The notes: a model not told the origin generated them from the letters alone. A DNA stretch of 64,000 nt from Aricia agestis (GCF_905147365.1 NC_056408.1:2356001-2420000), one strand, 5' to 3'; counted from the stretch's first letter, positions 42,957-54,225 are shown. A program made the numbers and translations.

Positions 42957-43993
42957 AGGGTACACTTCAAGATTTCGCGCTCAAATCAACGGTTCAGTAT
43001 TACACAAAAAGAAAAACATCCGTATACGCATGCTTTTTAGATCTTAGCCGTACTTTTGACCTGGTAAATTACAATTTACTTTGGCAAAAGCTCCTACAAT
43101 GTAGTATACCCGACCAAACAGTGAATCTGTTGAGGTACTGGTACGAAAATCAAACGAATTTCGTAAAATGGGGCGACGCAACCTCTAATGATTTTAGATT
43201 AGAGTGTGGGGTGCGCCAAGGAGGGTTAACCTCGCCGGACCTGTTTAGCCTGTACGTCAATGGTCTAATTGAGGAGCTCAGAGGCACCCGTGTGGGTTGC
43301 CACATAGGTACGACATGCATTAATAATTTGAGCTATGCTGACGATATGGTGCTTCTGAGCCCCTCAATCAGAGGCTTAAGACGTCTTCTCGGCATTTGTG
43401 AGACCTATGCTAGAAGCCATGGCCTCAAATACAATGTTGCTAAGACGCAGATGATGGTGTTTAGGGCTGACAAGGGTCCGGAGAGGGTCCCGCCGATTTA
43501 TTTAGATGGAGAAGTAGTGCAGCGAGTCGAGCGTTTCCGATACCTGGGACACATTTTGACCGAGAATCTGTCTGACAATGAAGACATTGTTCGTGAGAGA
43601 CGGGCGATGGCCGTTCGGTGTAACATGCTCGCGCGCCGTTTTGCACGTTGCAGCGCTGAGGCAAGGCTGACACTGTTCAGGGCATACTGTCAATGCCTGT
43701 ATACGTGTCAGCTTTGGAGCAACTGCTCTAAATCTGTAAGGAGTAGCATCAGGGTGCAGTATAATAACGCATACCGCATTCTTATGAGACTGCCTAGATA
43801 CTGCAGTACTTCGGGCATGTTTGCCGACGCCAGAGTTCCCGATTACTTCGCCGTTGTTAGGGCACGAGTTGCGGAATTCTGGGCCCGCGTGCGATGGTCT
43901 AGGAACGAAATTCTCGGTGTGTGTGCTGGGTGTCCGGAGAACTCGTTTCCAGCCTACTGGTTATCGGTACATCGCGACAGAAACCAGAAATGA
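42957..43993 (+). CDS. Non-LTR retrotransposon reverse transcriptase, 5'-truncated but uninterrupted
   Basis: One frame stays open to TGA at 43991-43993. It carries reverse-transcriptase motif A (FLDLSRTFD), motif B (ECGVRQGGLTSPDLFSLYVN), motif C YADD, motif D (AKTQMMVFR) and motif E (RFRYLGHIL). A C-terminal part follows with LTLFRAYCQCLYTCQLW and ADARVPDYFAVVRARVAEFW. The catalytic aspartates (FLD and YADD) are present. The upstream fingers region and any endonuclease are missing, because the copy is truncated at about 42957 where MITE sequence starts. The ATG at 42824 lies in that MITE and in a neighbouring LINE tail, so it is not a true start. The family is most like CR1/L2-group elements; this is tentative. 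The frame shows no stop or shift, which suggests a recent insertion. Confidence 0.75.
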
Positions 43994-44163
43994 CTTTTAG
44001 AATTATTTTTAAACGATATTTTTGTAGCCTTTTATTTTATTTGTATTATTATTTAAAATTCACAATGTTTATGTACTATTTAATTTTAACTTTTAATTTA
44101 ATTTAATTTTATATATTTTATATGGGTTTATTGCCTGCAATAAATGATTATTATTATTATTAT
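43994..44163 (+). mobile_element. LINE 3' UTR ending in (ATT)n
   Basis: AT-rich UTR, then TTGCCTGCAATAAATG and five to six ATT units, the 3' end type of CR1-group LINEs. MITE sequence resumes right after it. Confidence 0.65.
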
Positions 44164-44329
44164 TTCACGAATTTTTGTGTGTCATCTTCGTCCTTAGGAC
44201 GTAAGAACTTTAGCAAAACATTACTTTTTTTTTAAATGTGTTTGTTTTAAGAGATATTTGACCCGCAAAGATCGCTAGGGAACACTTAGCGTTAGGAGAC
44301 CATTGGTGAAAACAGGCATTACTAAGTTT

Positions 44330-45819
44330 TTTTCTCAAAAGAATAATTGGGGCTGGCAAACCGAGCTTCTTAAGTTGCGCGTTCCGAAGTCACATAATAT
44401 GGCTATCTTTGCGCATCTACGAAAGAAACGATGACAATAGCAGAGATAAATGTGATAGGAAGAAAAACAATAAACAACAGTTAAATGTATTAAAATAAGA
44501 GTATTCCTTCCAGCCTTACACCCGGACACAGTAACTGTGCAATAAAGTAGGGGTTGATTTAGTTTAGCGCACACTTCGCGGGCAGGTGACGAGGGTTACA
44601 TGAGCTCAACTCACTGGAGCTATGATATTACACTGTGAGAAATATTACCGAGCTAAATCGACTAAGGTGTAGCGCAGGAGAAACTAATAAGAGGTATTAT
44701 GATGTTGATAAGATAAGCATCCACTCAACCCCCAAGCGGTTGGATTTGACCGCGATAACAATAGAATTTCCAAGAATCCGCGATCAAAGGATTTTAAGTG
44801 TTAAGTAAGTTTATGCCTCATAACATAGCATGCCAAAAAACTATTACGACAAAAGAAATTATGCCAAATAACCTTTTTTTTTCGAAAGGGTCTAGAAGCT
44901 ACTGGTCTGGTTAAGACCGTGGTAGTTTAATCGTGGCTATAACTAGTATGTTGCTAGTTGGTTTGGAGATAAACAATGAGGGGGCCTGGCCCCCTCCCCT
45001 AAAGTCACACGTGTGACATTCTAATCGGGCAATATTGGGGAGAGCTACGAAAATAAGCTATTTTTATCTGACGTGGAAACGACAAAAGAAATAATGCCAA
45101 ATAAGCTATGCAAAGTGATATAATGAAAAAGTATATATTAAAGGGATCTGATTACGCAGATATCGGTAAAAGTGAAACCTGGGTTAAATATCGTGATACC
45201 TCTGCCGTTTCTTTGCAGTGAATTTAATTCTAAATACTTACAAGAGAAACGACATGATATTAAAACTACTGTTAATTTAATACCGATTAGGCATTTGCTC
45301 TAGTATGTCTATTTTAACAGTAAAAGTATATTATTGTTATTATGTAGTTTAAATAAAAGTAGTTATCCAGTGTATTCGTAGGAAAATAATTTAAAAAAAA
45401 AACTTTTTTTAACTATTTACTGTTTATTGTGACATTATAAATGATGTAAAAAGCATAAAAAAGAGAAGGTAAAATAATTATTATTATTGTAACTTTTTTT
45501 CTTTAGCATTTCGAAAAGTGGCATACTAGGAAGAGCTACGCCGTAGCGCCGCGGGCTACGAGTGCTACGACGCGCGTATCGGTGCTACGAACGTAGAAAG
45601 TACTTCTTTTTATTTCTTTCCAGAAAACTCTGAATGCAATTATCTTTCTTATCAAAGGAGCTTTCAAGAAAAAGCAGTTAAAGTGTGTTAATTAAATGCT
45701 TTTAATTAAAGCAATAGAACAATTAATTTCTGTTTTAAGTAAAATATTCCTGAGTATAAGATAAAAACAAAATTAACACTTTTATAGTTAAGTTAAAATA
45801 TTTTTATTAGTAGATAATA
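44330..45819. other. No recognisable gene; dispersed direct repeats
   Basis: ACGACAAAAGAAATTATGCC (44844) recurs at 45079 with one change. AGAATTTCCAAGAATCCGCG near 44765 recurs near 45950. GAGGGGGCC-T-GGCCCCCTC is at 44979-44997. A GCTACGA-word cluster is at 45535-45598. Confidence 0.4.
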
Positions 45820-46358
45820 TGTTACCGTTAATATGCATAAACCACTTAGACTGCAGATTAAGAAGGTATTCTGCAGATTATCTGGGTGAGTCCATAAGGC
45901 CCATGACATGGCCTCTCAACTCCCAAAGGCCCTCTTGGGCCGCGAAAACAATAGATTTCCAAGAATCCGCGATCAAAGGAAGTGCAAAAAGTTTATTATA
46001 TTCTCATTAAATGACATGAAGCAGATTCTTGTTTAAATAAAACATGTTATTTAGCTGTAGAGAATTATTGAATATAATTTTTTGGACATAGACAAAGGAA
46101 TAAATTAAAAAAAAATAAGTAAAATGTAACAGCTTACTTGTAAAAAAAAACAATCAAAACAACAACAGTCTTAGGTTGACAAGCTCAGGTCAAAGTTTAT
46201 AGGACTTTTAAGAAGAAAGAGAATGCACACTAACTAGGTAAAGCGAAAATATAAGTTTTTTTTGTTTAAATTTCACACTTTAACGGATGGTATTAAGGAA
46301 TCTGCAGATTACCTAGGTAATGTACACAGTAACGTATTCTGCATTTTAACGGTAACAG
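45820..46358. mobile_element. Inverted-repeat element, TGTTACCGTTAAWATGCA ends
   Basis: TGTTACCGTTAATATGCATA and TGCATTTTAACGGTAACA are inverted at 45820 and 46341-46358. Inner CTGCAGATTA words occur at both sides. 540 bp, non-coding. Confidence 0.55.
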
Positions 46359-46586
46359 ATACATTAATATTATCCTTTAGAAATAAAGTGTTTACACACA
46401 ACAAACTGTAACTGAATATGAATGTGTCCTACCCTTCAGTAACAGTCGGCGTATACATGAGACATAAATTGTTCGGCGACGGCGCTGACGTCACAGGCGT
46501 CCATATTCAATATACGATTTATGGCGAAGTGGCCCCGTCACAGGGTGAGCCATAAAAAGCCGTCACAGGGGGTTTTTCTGAAACTA

Positions 46587-46690
46587 CTTTTTTTTTATTA
46601 AATAAGGGGGCAAAAAAATTACCGTCGCCCATGGACACTCGCAACATCAGAAGAGCTGCAGGTGCGTTGCCGGCCTTTTAAGAGGGAATT
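46587..46690 (-). mobile_element. LINE 3' tail, 3' third, reverse
   Basis: Poly(T), AAATAAGGGGGCAAA, CGTCGCCCATGGACACTCGC and AGCTGCAGGTGCGTTGCCGG. Truncated just after the TTTTAAGAGGGAA word. Confidence 0.65.
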
Positions 46691-46835
46691 TTACTTGCAA
46701 ATAATGCAATACATGAAAGAAACACATGGGGTGTTTTTGAAACTTCTTGGAATGGCTATTTCTTAAGTGAATATTTCGTAATTGAGATGTATTTCCAAGC
46801 TTTTCCACGAAAGTATTATTTATAACACGCCTCCT

Positions 46836-47100
46836 GTTCTTGAGTGGTAGGTGGTAGAGTCTACTCTAGACCACTATAACCACCCGATAAGAGGCACTTT
46901 CTAAACTCGGAAGCGCAGGTTCAATTTCCGCGTTGGTAAAATGGTGTTTCCAAGTTTGGATAATGCAGGTTGATCACTTGATTGATTGGTTGTCTGACAG
47001 ATAGATCATCCATACATTGGAAGGGCAAGTAAAATGTCGGCGCTTCGCCTGATCTCTCACCAGTCGTGTTGAAATGGATGGACGTGACGGACGGAATGTG
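46836..47100 (+). mobile_element. SINE S2, degenerate copy
   Basis: A decayed tRNA-like head with B-box-like GCAGGTTCAATTTCCGCG is followed by GTTTCCAAGTTTGGATAATG, CAGGTTGATCACTTGATTG and CTTCGCCTGATCTCTCACC. These match in order the body of the SINE at 57963-58328. Confidence 0.6.
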
Positions 47101-47650
47101 ACATCTTAAAGTAGATTAGATTTATCTTGGCCAGTTTTCATTACATCAGTCATATTATCATAAAGTAATTGAACATTTTAATGCTGATAAAAGTCCATGG
47201 ACGTCTGTCCGTGGCCTGTCGTGTCTGGTCCTGTTTTTTATTAATTAATAAATAACTTGTTAATTAAATAACTTATTATTTAATTTTAATCAACATTCAT
47301 TATTTTTAAGTATTTTGCAACATAATAGTATTCTTAAAAGTTTTATAACGAAAGCAATTTTAGTTGCAGAATAAACAATACAGTAAAGAATTTCTTTTCT
47401 CTAAAACTATACAAAGCAGAACATTCATAATGATTCGCGCAGCTCGACTCAATATGAAATTATACAATGAAATCATATCTGAAACTAAAATATGTTTTTA
47501 TTAAAAAAATAGGTAATGTACTTGCACATCATGTTGAATAATGAAATAATTAGAAAACAATTTTTCTGTATAATAGGAGTCCTGCTGTATAGTAATTAAA
47601 TAATCGCATGCTTTAAATTAGACATCTTGTATATTTTGTTTTATGTATAA
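47101..47650. other. No recognisable gene
   Basis: AT-rich, no feature recognised. Confidence 0.3.
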
Positions 47651-47850
47651 TAGCTATTTGACCGAGCTTTGCTCGGTATTCGATAAAACACGAATATAAT
47701 GACATTTTCTAAAAATGATTCCTAGCTAGATCGATTTATCGCCCCCGAAACCCCCTATATACTAAATTTCATGAAAATCGTTGGAGCCGATTCCGAGATT
47801 CCAATTATATATAAATATACAAGAATTGCTCGTTTAAAGATATAAGATAT
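47651..47850 (-). mobile_element. Helitron, ACCGAGCAAAGCTCGGT family
   Basis: Same structure as 32054-32249, but the last four bases read CTAT rather than CTAG. Confidence 0.75.
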
Positions 47851-48182
47851 GGAGTTTTATGTTACACAATAGGTTTTTGTCAATGACCGTAAATATGCCA
47901 ATAATTAAGGAGTTTTGAGAAAGAAAAAACGTTCTAGTTAGTTTTTATTCCAGGAACTAACTTTATTAAATAATAATTTATTGTAATATACTTTCATATT
48001 TTGCGCACTTGTTGGACATTATATACAAAAAAAAAATTAGCCAACAATATTATACAAAGAATGCAGGTAGAAAATAAATTAAAATTCATTTTATACCACT
48101 TAAATAACTTTCAGTTTTAAATTTCAATAAAAATCATGGACCTAAATAAAAACAAATTTGTCGGTTGGCCTTTTAATTTTAA

Positions 48183-48634
48183 CTAGCTATTTTACCGAGC
48201 TTTGCTCGGTATTCGATAAAACACGAATAAAAAGACATTTTCTAAAAATGATTCCTAGCTAGATCGATTTATCGCTCCCGAAACCCCCTATATACTAAAT
48301 AATAATAATAATAATATCTATGGACGCTTCACACCACGTCAGTCTGGCCCCGTGCTAAGTACCTAAAGGACTTGTGTTACAGGTACCAGACAACGGAAAT
48401 ATATTTAATACTTTTATACTATACATATACTTAAGATTTTTATTATATCATACACATACACATATTTAATACACATCAAACAACCGGGAACATTGAAAAC
48501 TTTTTGTTCCCTCGGCGGGATTCGAACCCGCGACCCCCGGCTTGAGCTGCCGACGCGCTCACCACTGAGCCACAGAGGTCGTCATGAAAATCGTTGAAGC
48601 CGATTCCGAGATTCTCATTTAAAGATATAAGATA
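48183..48634 (-). mobile_element. Helitron, ACCGAGCAAAGCTCGGT family, split by SINE S1
   Basis: The 3' part (48183-48299) has the CTAG end and GGGGGTTTCGGGAGCGATAA. The 5' part (48582-48634) resumes with CATGAAAATCG and ends in the usual start. SINE S1 lies between. Confidence 0.72.
48300..48581 (-). mobile_element. SINE S1 with tRNA-like head, full length
   Basis: On the minus strand it begins CGACCTCTGTGGCTCAGTGG (A box) and has the B box GGGTTCGAATCCCGCC. The body has TTTTCAATGTTCCCGG and CTGACGTGGTGTGAAGCGTC, and it ends ATAGATATTATTATTATTAT. RNA polymerase III would transcribe it from the internal promoter. It has no protein and relies on a LINE partner. Confidence 0.82.
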
Positions 48635-48893
48635 CATTTTTCATCGGTTTGTTTAATACATTTTCAATCGCGTCACTAAGATTTTCCTATTTTTGTCTAA
48701 ACTCTAAACACACCATGTGCCGAAGTCCGCGGCGGAGGTTTGGCATGATTACGTCAGCAATGATAAACGCATACAATATAACGCGACGGAACTTCGGTAT
48801 GGTGTGTCATCGGTAATTTAAAATACATTGCAGGAGGCGTAATCATGTTGAACTTCGGCCGCGTTTTTTTGGCCTAGTGTATTTAGACATTTA

Positions 48894-49011
48894 GGGCCTG
48901 TTTCACCACTTCCTGATAAGGCTATCCACCACTTAACTTGACAGATGGAGTATGGAAAATCTGTCAAATAAGCCTATCCGGCACCTTATCAGGAAGTGGT
49001 GAAACAGGCCC
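48894..49011. mobile_element. Harbinger-type MITE with TTA duplication
   Basis: GGGCCTGTTTCACCACTTCC then TGATAAGG and its perfect inverse bound 118 bp. TTA is at both sides (48891-48893, 49012-49014). The inner arms also pair (GCTATCC..., TTGACAGAT/ATCTGTCAA). Confidence 0.85.
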
Positions 49012-49014
49012 TTA

Positions 49015-49748
49015 AACTCCACGAGCCGCTGCGAGTTTTTATGCGGAAGGAAAACAAAATATTAATAACTTCTTTTTGTATTAAAATCTAATACATTCTC
49101 GTGTCAAAGTGTTTGTGCGCGAACCCCTCCAAAACGGTTCAACCGATTTTAATGAAATTTTTTTTGTCATCCATTCAATAATCCGAAAAACAACCCCCAA
49201 TAAAACACAACATTATAATGAATACGAGATTCGATACAAGATAAACTATACCGATCACAAGCGGAATCCGTCCTTGTTAAAACGTATCGGAATAAATACG
49301 GTCGTCTCTCCAATTACAAATTGCTCAAAGTGAGCCGAAAAAGGCAAAAACAAATTCTACGTAATCAATACAATATCTGATAGATACATGCTATGCAATT
49401 GAAGACGTATGTGAGTAAAGCGGATCACTCATTTTGAAAATTTTCGTTTTTCGCATATTTTTTTAAGTGATTTATTTTTTTACGACTGCAGCACAGTTTT
49501 TCGCATAATTTTTTTTAAGTAATTATTAACCTATCATGTTTCTACGACTGCAGCACAAAAAGAGGTTTTGACTAAAACCCTTGATATTATGATTTCATCG
49601 CATAAACATATACTAAAGATTTTTGGGTTGCCAAAAAAACCTACTAGAAGAATGGCTAGAGGACTAAAAAGTGTTCTACAACACAAGAAGTACAACAAAT
49701 CGTCGTAGATAAAATTTCCCCAGAGAACGTAGATTGTAGAAATATTGC
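49015..49748. other. No recognisable gene
   Basis: AT-rich. 49085-49160 has Helitron-like words (CCAAAACGGTTCAACCGATT). GCGCATAATTTTTTTTAAGT-like text with CTACGACTGCAGCAC occurs twice (about 49480 and 49538). Confidence 0.35.
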
Positions 49749-50165
49749 AAAAAAATCGGCCAAGTGCGAGTTGGACTCGCACACGAAGGGTTCCGTACCA
49801 CTTTAGAGCAAAAATAAGAAAAATATGAGTGTTTTTGTATGGGAACCCCCTTAATTGTTAATTTTATTTAAATTTTATTATAAATTATTAAAATACAAAT
49901 AAAACTGAGTAATTTGTGAAAATTTCAGGTGGCTACCTGTTGTCATCATTAATAATGAGCAAAAAATGTTTAAAAAATTTTATTTTGTTTTTAGTATTTG
50001 TTGTTATAGCGGCAATAGAAATACATAATCTGTGAAAATTTCAACTCTCTAGCTATTACCGTTCTTGAGTTACAGCCTGGAGACAGACGGACAGACGGAC
50101 AGACATCAAAGTCTCAGTAATAGGGTCCCGTTTTTACCCTTTGGGTACGGAACCCTAAAAAAAGA
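49749..50165 (-). mobile_element. GGGTTCCGTACC repeat family, reverse copy
   Basis: AAAAAATCGGCCAAGTGCGA start, ATTTGTTGTTATAGCGGCAA middle, GACAGACGGACAGACGGACA run and GGGTACGGAACCCTAAAAA end. Full length. Confidence 0.68.
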
Positions 50166-50219
50166 AATGTTCTTGGTCCTTTCGCCGTACATTAACTGAT
50201 AACTTAACGGTAATACTAA

Positions 50220-50425
50220 TCCATATTCCTTACTAATATTATAAATGCCAAAGTGTGTCTGTTTGTTACCTCTTCACGCCCAAACCGCTCAACTTATTTA
50301 GCTGGTTGAGGAGATACATACTTTGAGTCCCGGGAAAGGACATGGGAAATTTTTATCCCCGAAAAATGTCTGATTCCCGCGCGATGAACAAATTTTGACG
50401 CAACGGAGTTGCGGGCGTCATCTAG
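50220..50425 (+). mobile_element. Lep1-like Helitron
   Basis: TTACTAATATTATAAATGCC, CTCTTCACGCCCAAACCGCT, CGCAACGGAGTTGCGGGCGT then CATCTAG before T. Confidence 0.75.
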
Positions 50426-50820
50426 TAATATTATACTTACTGTTGATTTCTAAAATAACTAAATTGCTATTAAATGTCTAAAAACTTTTTGTCAATATGA
50501 GTAAATGTAGAGAAAATCATTGGAAAGTTTTTTAACCTAAAAAAATAACTTCAGCGTATTATCTTTCCTAATATTTGAAAATGTACTAATCTGCTAAAAG
50601 AGTGCCGTGTTAATAAATTTACATATCTCTAAAACTCATTAACTCTTAATTCATTAATTGTTCAGTGAATTGAATTAAATTGTTTCAATTGAAGTATCCT
50701 TCCGCAAACACCGTATACATTCAATAATACTACATTCGACTTCTTACAACCTTTCCCTTTTTTAGGATATAAAAATATATTTGAGCATAAGCACCTAATA
50801 AATTCAAAATGCTATTGTAC
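50426..50820. other. No recognisable gene
   Basis: AT-rich. It would be the start of the first intron of the predicted minus-strand leader. Confidence 0.3.
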
Positions 50821-50993
50821 CCAAGTAAAATAATCACACACTAAATAACACTTGTATACACAACAACACTACACTAAAAATTTGGCACTAATTTCCACGG
50901 TATTTTTTTTTAATTTTACGGTATATTTTTTTATTTTCGCGGTATATTTTGGCGGCAGAGGCGTCTGTGACCGCGCAGGCTCCGAGTGAGACT
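50821..50993 (-). other. Predicted 5' UTR first exon
   Basis: Downstream of the predicted initiator, the minus strand runs 173 nt without an ATG. It then reaches a possible donor (GG|GTACAA at 50820). The second half is rich in GTGTAGTGTTGTTGTG-type words, which are common in insect 5' leaders. It could be the leader of the minus-strand CUB gene (exons at 4.9 and 1.3 kb) or of the membrane-segment gene at 35 kb. No link to either can be shown here. Confidence 0.35.
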
Positions 50994-50998
50994 GATCT
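50962..50998 (-). promoter_or_regulatory. Predicted Inr-DPE core promoter
   Basis: On the minus strand an arthropod initiator TCAGTC has its A at 50993. The downstream promoter element AGACG occupies +28 to +32 (50966-50962), the exact spacing known for Inr-DPE promoters, and it fits the RGWYV consensus. The patch around it (50950-51025) is much more GC-rich than its surroundings. There is no TATA box at -30, as expected for a DPE promoter. Spacing and composition were read directly; promoter activity is an inference. Confidence 0.42.
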
Positions 50999-51073
50999 GG
51001 GCGGCGGGCGGGCGGCGTCATTCACCGGTACCTCCCAAACTTTCCTCTACATCAGCTAGACTAGCTGGTTCTA

Positions 51074-51237
51074 TGGGCCTGTATTAACTTTCATTAGCGC
51101 AAGTGCAGATGATTCTTGATTAAGAGAAAGTAAAGGACTTGCACTAATCAGTCGCTGTCCACACTTTCTCCTGATTACTAAATAATCACCTGCAATAATC
51201 ACCCGCACTTATCACTAATCAAAGTGAATACAGGCCA
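51074..51237. mobile_element. TA-flanked MITE, GGGCCTGTATTMACTTT ends
   Basis: GGGCCTGTATTAACTTTCAT and AAAGTGAATACAGGCC are inverted, with TA at 51072-51073 and 51238-51239. It lies just upstream of the predicted minus-strand promoter. Confidence 0.68.
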
Positions 51238-53449
51238 TAAGACTAGTTGCCGCACTCAGAGACGAATATTAAGTACTCAATTGAAATTAAATGTAGATTT
51301 TGAAATTAGCCCTCGGACATTATTCGTGAAACTCTTCATAAATTAAAGTTTAATCATCGTTAAATATGTCTCTGAGTGTGGTCGTTAGAGCTAGAAGGTA
51401 AATTTTCTGTCGACATGTAGATACTATAAATGGAATCGAATCATAAAATAGACAGCTCAACAATTGACCAACCTTGTTTAATTAACTATAGTTCAAACGA
51501 CGTCACGATTCAAAAAACTTCATCTAACAAATTTTTGTACATTATTTTTTGTAAGTATGTAATTGTAAATTTTACTAAAAACAATATAATCAGTTTTTTT
51601 TCTGTATTTCAGGATTCAGAATCAAAAATATAAATAAGTAGTTACCATGACTAAACAATAAACATGAATTTATTATCATAATACCACGGCAGTAAATAAC
51701 CTAGAGCACAAATAATTATTTTTTAACTAGCGCGAAGGCTACACTCCAAAGAATAAATGCAGTAATAGAATCACAAAACAAGATTTATGGCAAAAAGGAA
51801 GCCGCAGCCGAAAAACAAACAGATTTGAATAACAACATAATTAATTGATGGTTCACGTGAGAACTGATCTGTTCATTAAATTCATTAATTAATTTGAATT
51901 AAAGGAATATTGTAGTTATATTACACCGCGGCGCCGCGCCGAAAAAAATCACACGCAAGGTATTTGTGAAGTACGTTGCCATCTTTGTGAATATAAATAT
52001 ATAATACAAAGAATTCTAAATCTCTTGAACGTATTCAAAAGTTTACTTTGGAAATACTTTAAAAATCATGGCTATGCATAATTTGTATACTTAAATGAAA
52101 ATGTTGTCCTAAACAGTTGTTTGGGGAAACATTTTCATACAAACTTAATCTTATAGAAAGTCAACATGAATACAGGATTTTATTGTAAAGTAAACGTATA
52201 CGACGTTGACCTTTAAAAGATTTACTTATTTTGCTAAGTCTGATCACTGGTATTTCCAGCTTGTCCTTATTTCTAATGTTTCTACCGTGACTGTCACTAA
52301 AAGTGTTTAGTTTTAAATTTAGTTAAATTATTTTTAACAAATAATACATTATCCAAAATGTATTGAGAAGCAACAGTTAGAATACCAATTTCTTTAAACT
52401 TTTCTCTCAGAGATTCAAAAGGAGACATTTTATAAATTGAGCGTATAGCTCGTAGCTACTGCAGCAGTACGCTTCTGCAGCACAAATATTGTATTGATGT
52501 CGGCAGCGTTTACCCATATACGGTTACCATTACCATTCTACTGTGAAAATAACTAAAATAAACTAGTCTTGCTGGTGCTTCATCTGAAATTTCTCTAATT
52601 TTTCTGACTGCATATGCTGAAGAACTGAGCTTACCTGCAAGATTAGCAATATGATGGAATTTACTATCTAGCGTAATGCCTAAGAATCATCATCATCTTC
52701 AAAAGGCATAAAATATCCAATCAAAAAACAATAACTGACCTAACCTAGCTAGATATACGTTCCAAACAAACGTACTCTCGGGCAACAGTTAGTTGAAATC
52801 ACATAAAGCTTAACCGGCAACAGCCAGGATTAAGGCAGGGCTTACTCGTAGCGTCCGGAGCGCCGCAGGCGGGCCGAGATCGCCAAACCTTTTAGATGCT
52901 CATGCCTTTTAACACTTGATTGCATAAATATTTTTAACCAAAAAAAAATTAATATCAATTAACGCTTGAAAAACTTATTAGCTAGCAAAGCGGCGCGGCG
53001 GTACCAAATTCCATGTTGCAAATTACCTAAGGTTGGTGTTTGTAGAATAACATATTTGTATATTTCCGAATATTTCCTTAACTGAACATGTGAATTCATA
53101 AAATAAGTTGTTAGTTGGTAGGTAAACAGGGAATAATGTGCCGGTAAACTTCACTATCCAACTTGGTCATCAGCCGCGTCCGCCCGGATTATCCGGCCGG
53201 GACAGGGAGCGTTTGGGTGGGGGATGGGGGGAAACGCTCCGCTATAAGTGGACAAATACCCTGCAGCAAGGGGGTTCCTCCGCTTTGACAGGTAGCGAGC
53301 TACCTAATCGGTATGTAATATGTCTGATTTATTCTGATAGTTTGTAGACGACTTTGTTCGGTATCTTTGATGTTGAGGAAGCCCCTTGAGATGAAACGGT
53401 TTGTGCAGACAATTGAACATATTTTTCAAGCAATAATATTCATGGAATA
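51238..53449. other. No recognisable gene; two GC patches
   Basis: AT-rich with GC patches at 52845-52885 (GTCCGGAGCGCCGCAGGCGG) and 53165-53290 (CATCAGCCGCGTCCGCCCGG). Neither has a splice-site pair I would trust. At 51400-51630 short frames are AT-driven. Confidence 0.3.
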
Positions 53450-53599
53450 CTAGCTGTTTGACCGAGCTTTGCTCGGTATCCGATGAAAATGACATTTTCT
53501 AGAAATGATTCCTAGCTAGATCGATCTATCGCCCCCGAAACCCCCTATATACTAAATTTCATGAAAATCGTTGGAGCCTGGAGCCGATTCCGAGATTCC

Positions 53600-53603
<4 letters not shown>

Positions 53604-53686
<83 letters not shown>
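53604..53686. repeat. (TA)n microsatellite, about 40 units
   Basis: An uninterrupted alternating TA tract, expanded from the TATATA stretch present in sister Helitrons. Confidence 0.9.
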
Positions 53687-53688
<2 letters not shown>

Positions 53689-53689
<1 letters not shown>

Positions 53690-53953
53690 GACCTCTGTGG
53701 CTCAGTGGTGAGCGCGTTGGTAACTCAAGCCGGGGGTCGCGGGTTCGAATCCCGCCGACGGAACAAAAAGTTTTCAATGTTCCCGGGTCTGGATGTGTAT
53801 TAAATATGTGTATGATATAATAAAAATCTCAAATATATGTATAGTATAAAAGTATTAAATATATTTCCGTTGTCTGGTACCTGTAACACAAGTCCTTTAG
53901 GTACTTAGCACGGGGCCAGACTGACGTGGTGTGAAGCGTCCATAGATATTATT
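53689..53953 (+). mobile_element. SINE S1 with tRNA-like head, full length
   Basis: CGACCTCTGTGGCTCAGTGG, B box GGTTCGAATCCCGCC, body TCTGGTACCTGTAACACAAG, end GCGTCCATAGATATTATT. It is inserted in the (TA)n tract, which continues after it. Confidence 0.82.
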
Positions 53954-53966
53954 ATATATATATATA

Positions 53967-54225
53967 CAGGGTGTAACAAAAACAAGTGATAATACTTTAG
54001 GATGTGTACGTGTTCCTTGTAGAGAGTTCACTGTGAAAGTAGCAGCCCTGAAATACCAACTTTTTTTTTCACTTTTGTATGGGGAAACTCGTGACGCTCG
54101 GGCCCTTGCCCATACAAAAGTGAAAAAATTTTTTCGTCTTTCAGCGCTGCTACTTTCACAGTGAAGTCTCTACAAGGAACACGTACACACCCTAAAGTAT
54201 TATCACTTATTTTTGTTACACCCTG
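53967..54225. mobile_element. TA-flanked palindromic MITE, best copy
   Basis: CAGGGTGTAACAAAAACAAG and TTATTTTTGTTACACCCTG ends, TA duplication within the TA tract. The arms pair almost fully through TTTTTTCACTTTTGTATGGG to a centre of GTGACGCTCGGGCCC. Confidence 0.8.

Larger units (their letters stand above)
42902..44319. mobile_element. TA-flanked MITE split by a LINE insertion
   Basis: Left end ATGCCGGTTTTCACCAACCG, CCTCCTAACGCTAAGTG is the inverse of the right end CACTTAGCGTTAGGAG, ACCATTGGTGAAAACAGGCA. TA flanks both (42900-42901, 44320-44321). The two halves of the MITE are separated by about 1.2 kb of LINE. Confidence 0.72.

Noticed and set aside
43461..43693. Minus-strand frames of 63-70 codons
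   Set aside because: Antisense shadows of the reverse-transcriptase frame.
48509..48581. tRNA gene on the minus strand
   Set aside because: It has A and B boxes but does not close a proper acceptor stem and runs into the SINE body shared with 53689-53953. A SINE head, not a tRNA gene.
52845..52890. GC-rich patch with a minus-strand GTAAGC donor (ISARLRRSGRYE frame)
   Set aside because: No acceptor with a pyrimidine tract, and its phase does not fit the membrane exon at 35 kb, so I could not support an exon.
53559..53803. Frames rich in Ile-Tyr repeats
   Set aside because: They are translations of the (TA)n tract and the SINE tRNA-like head.
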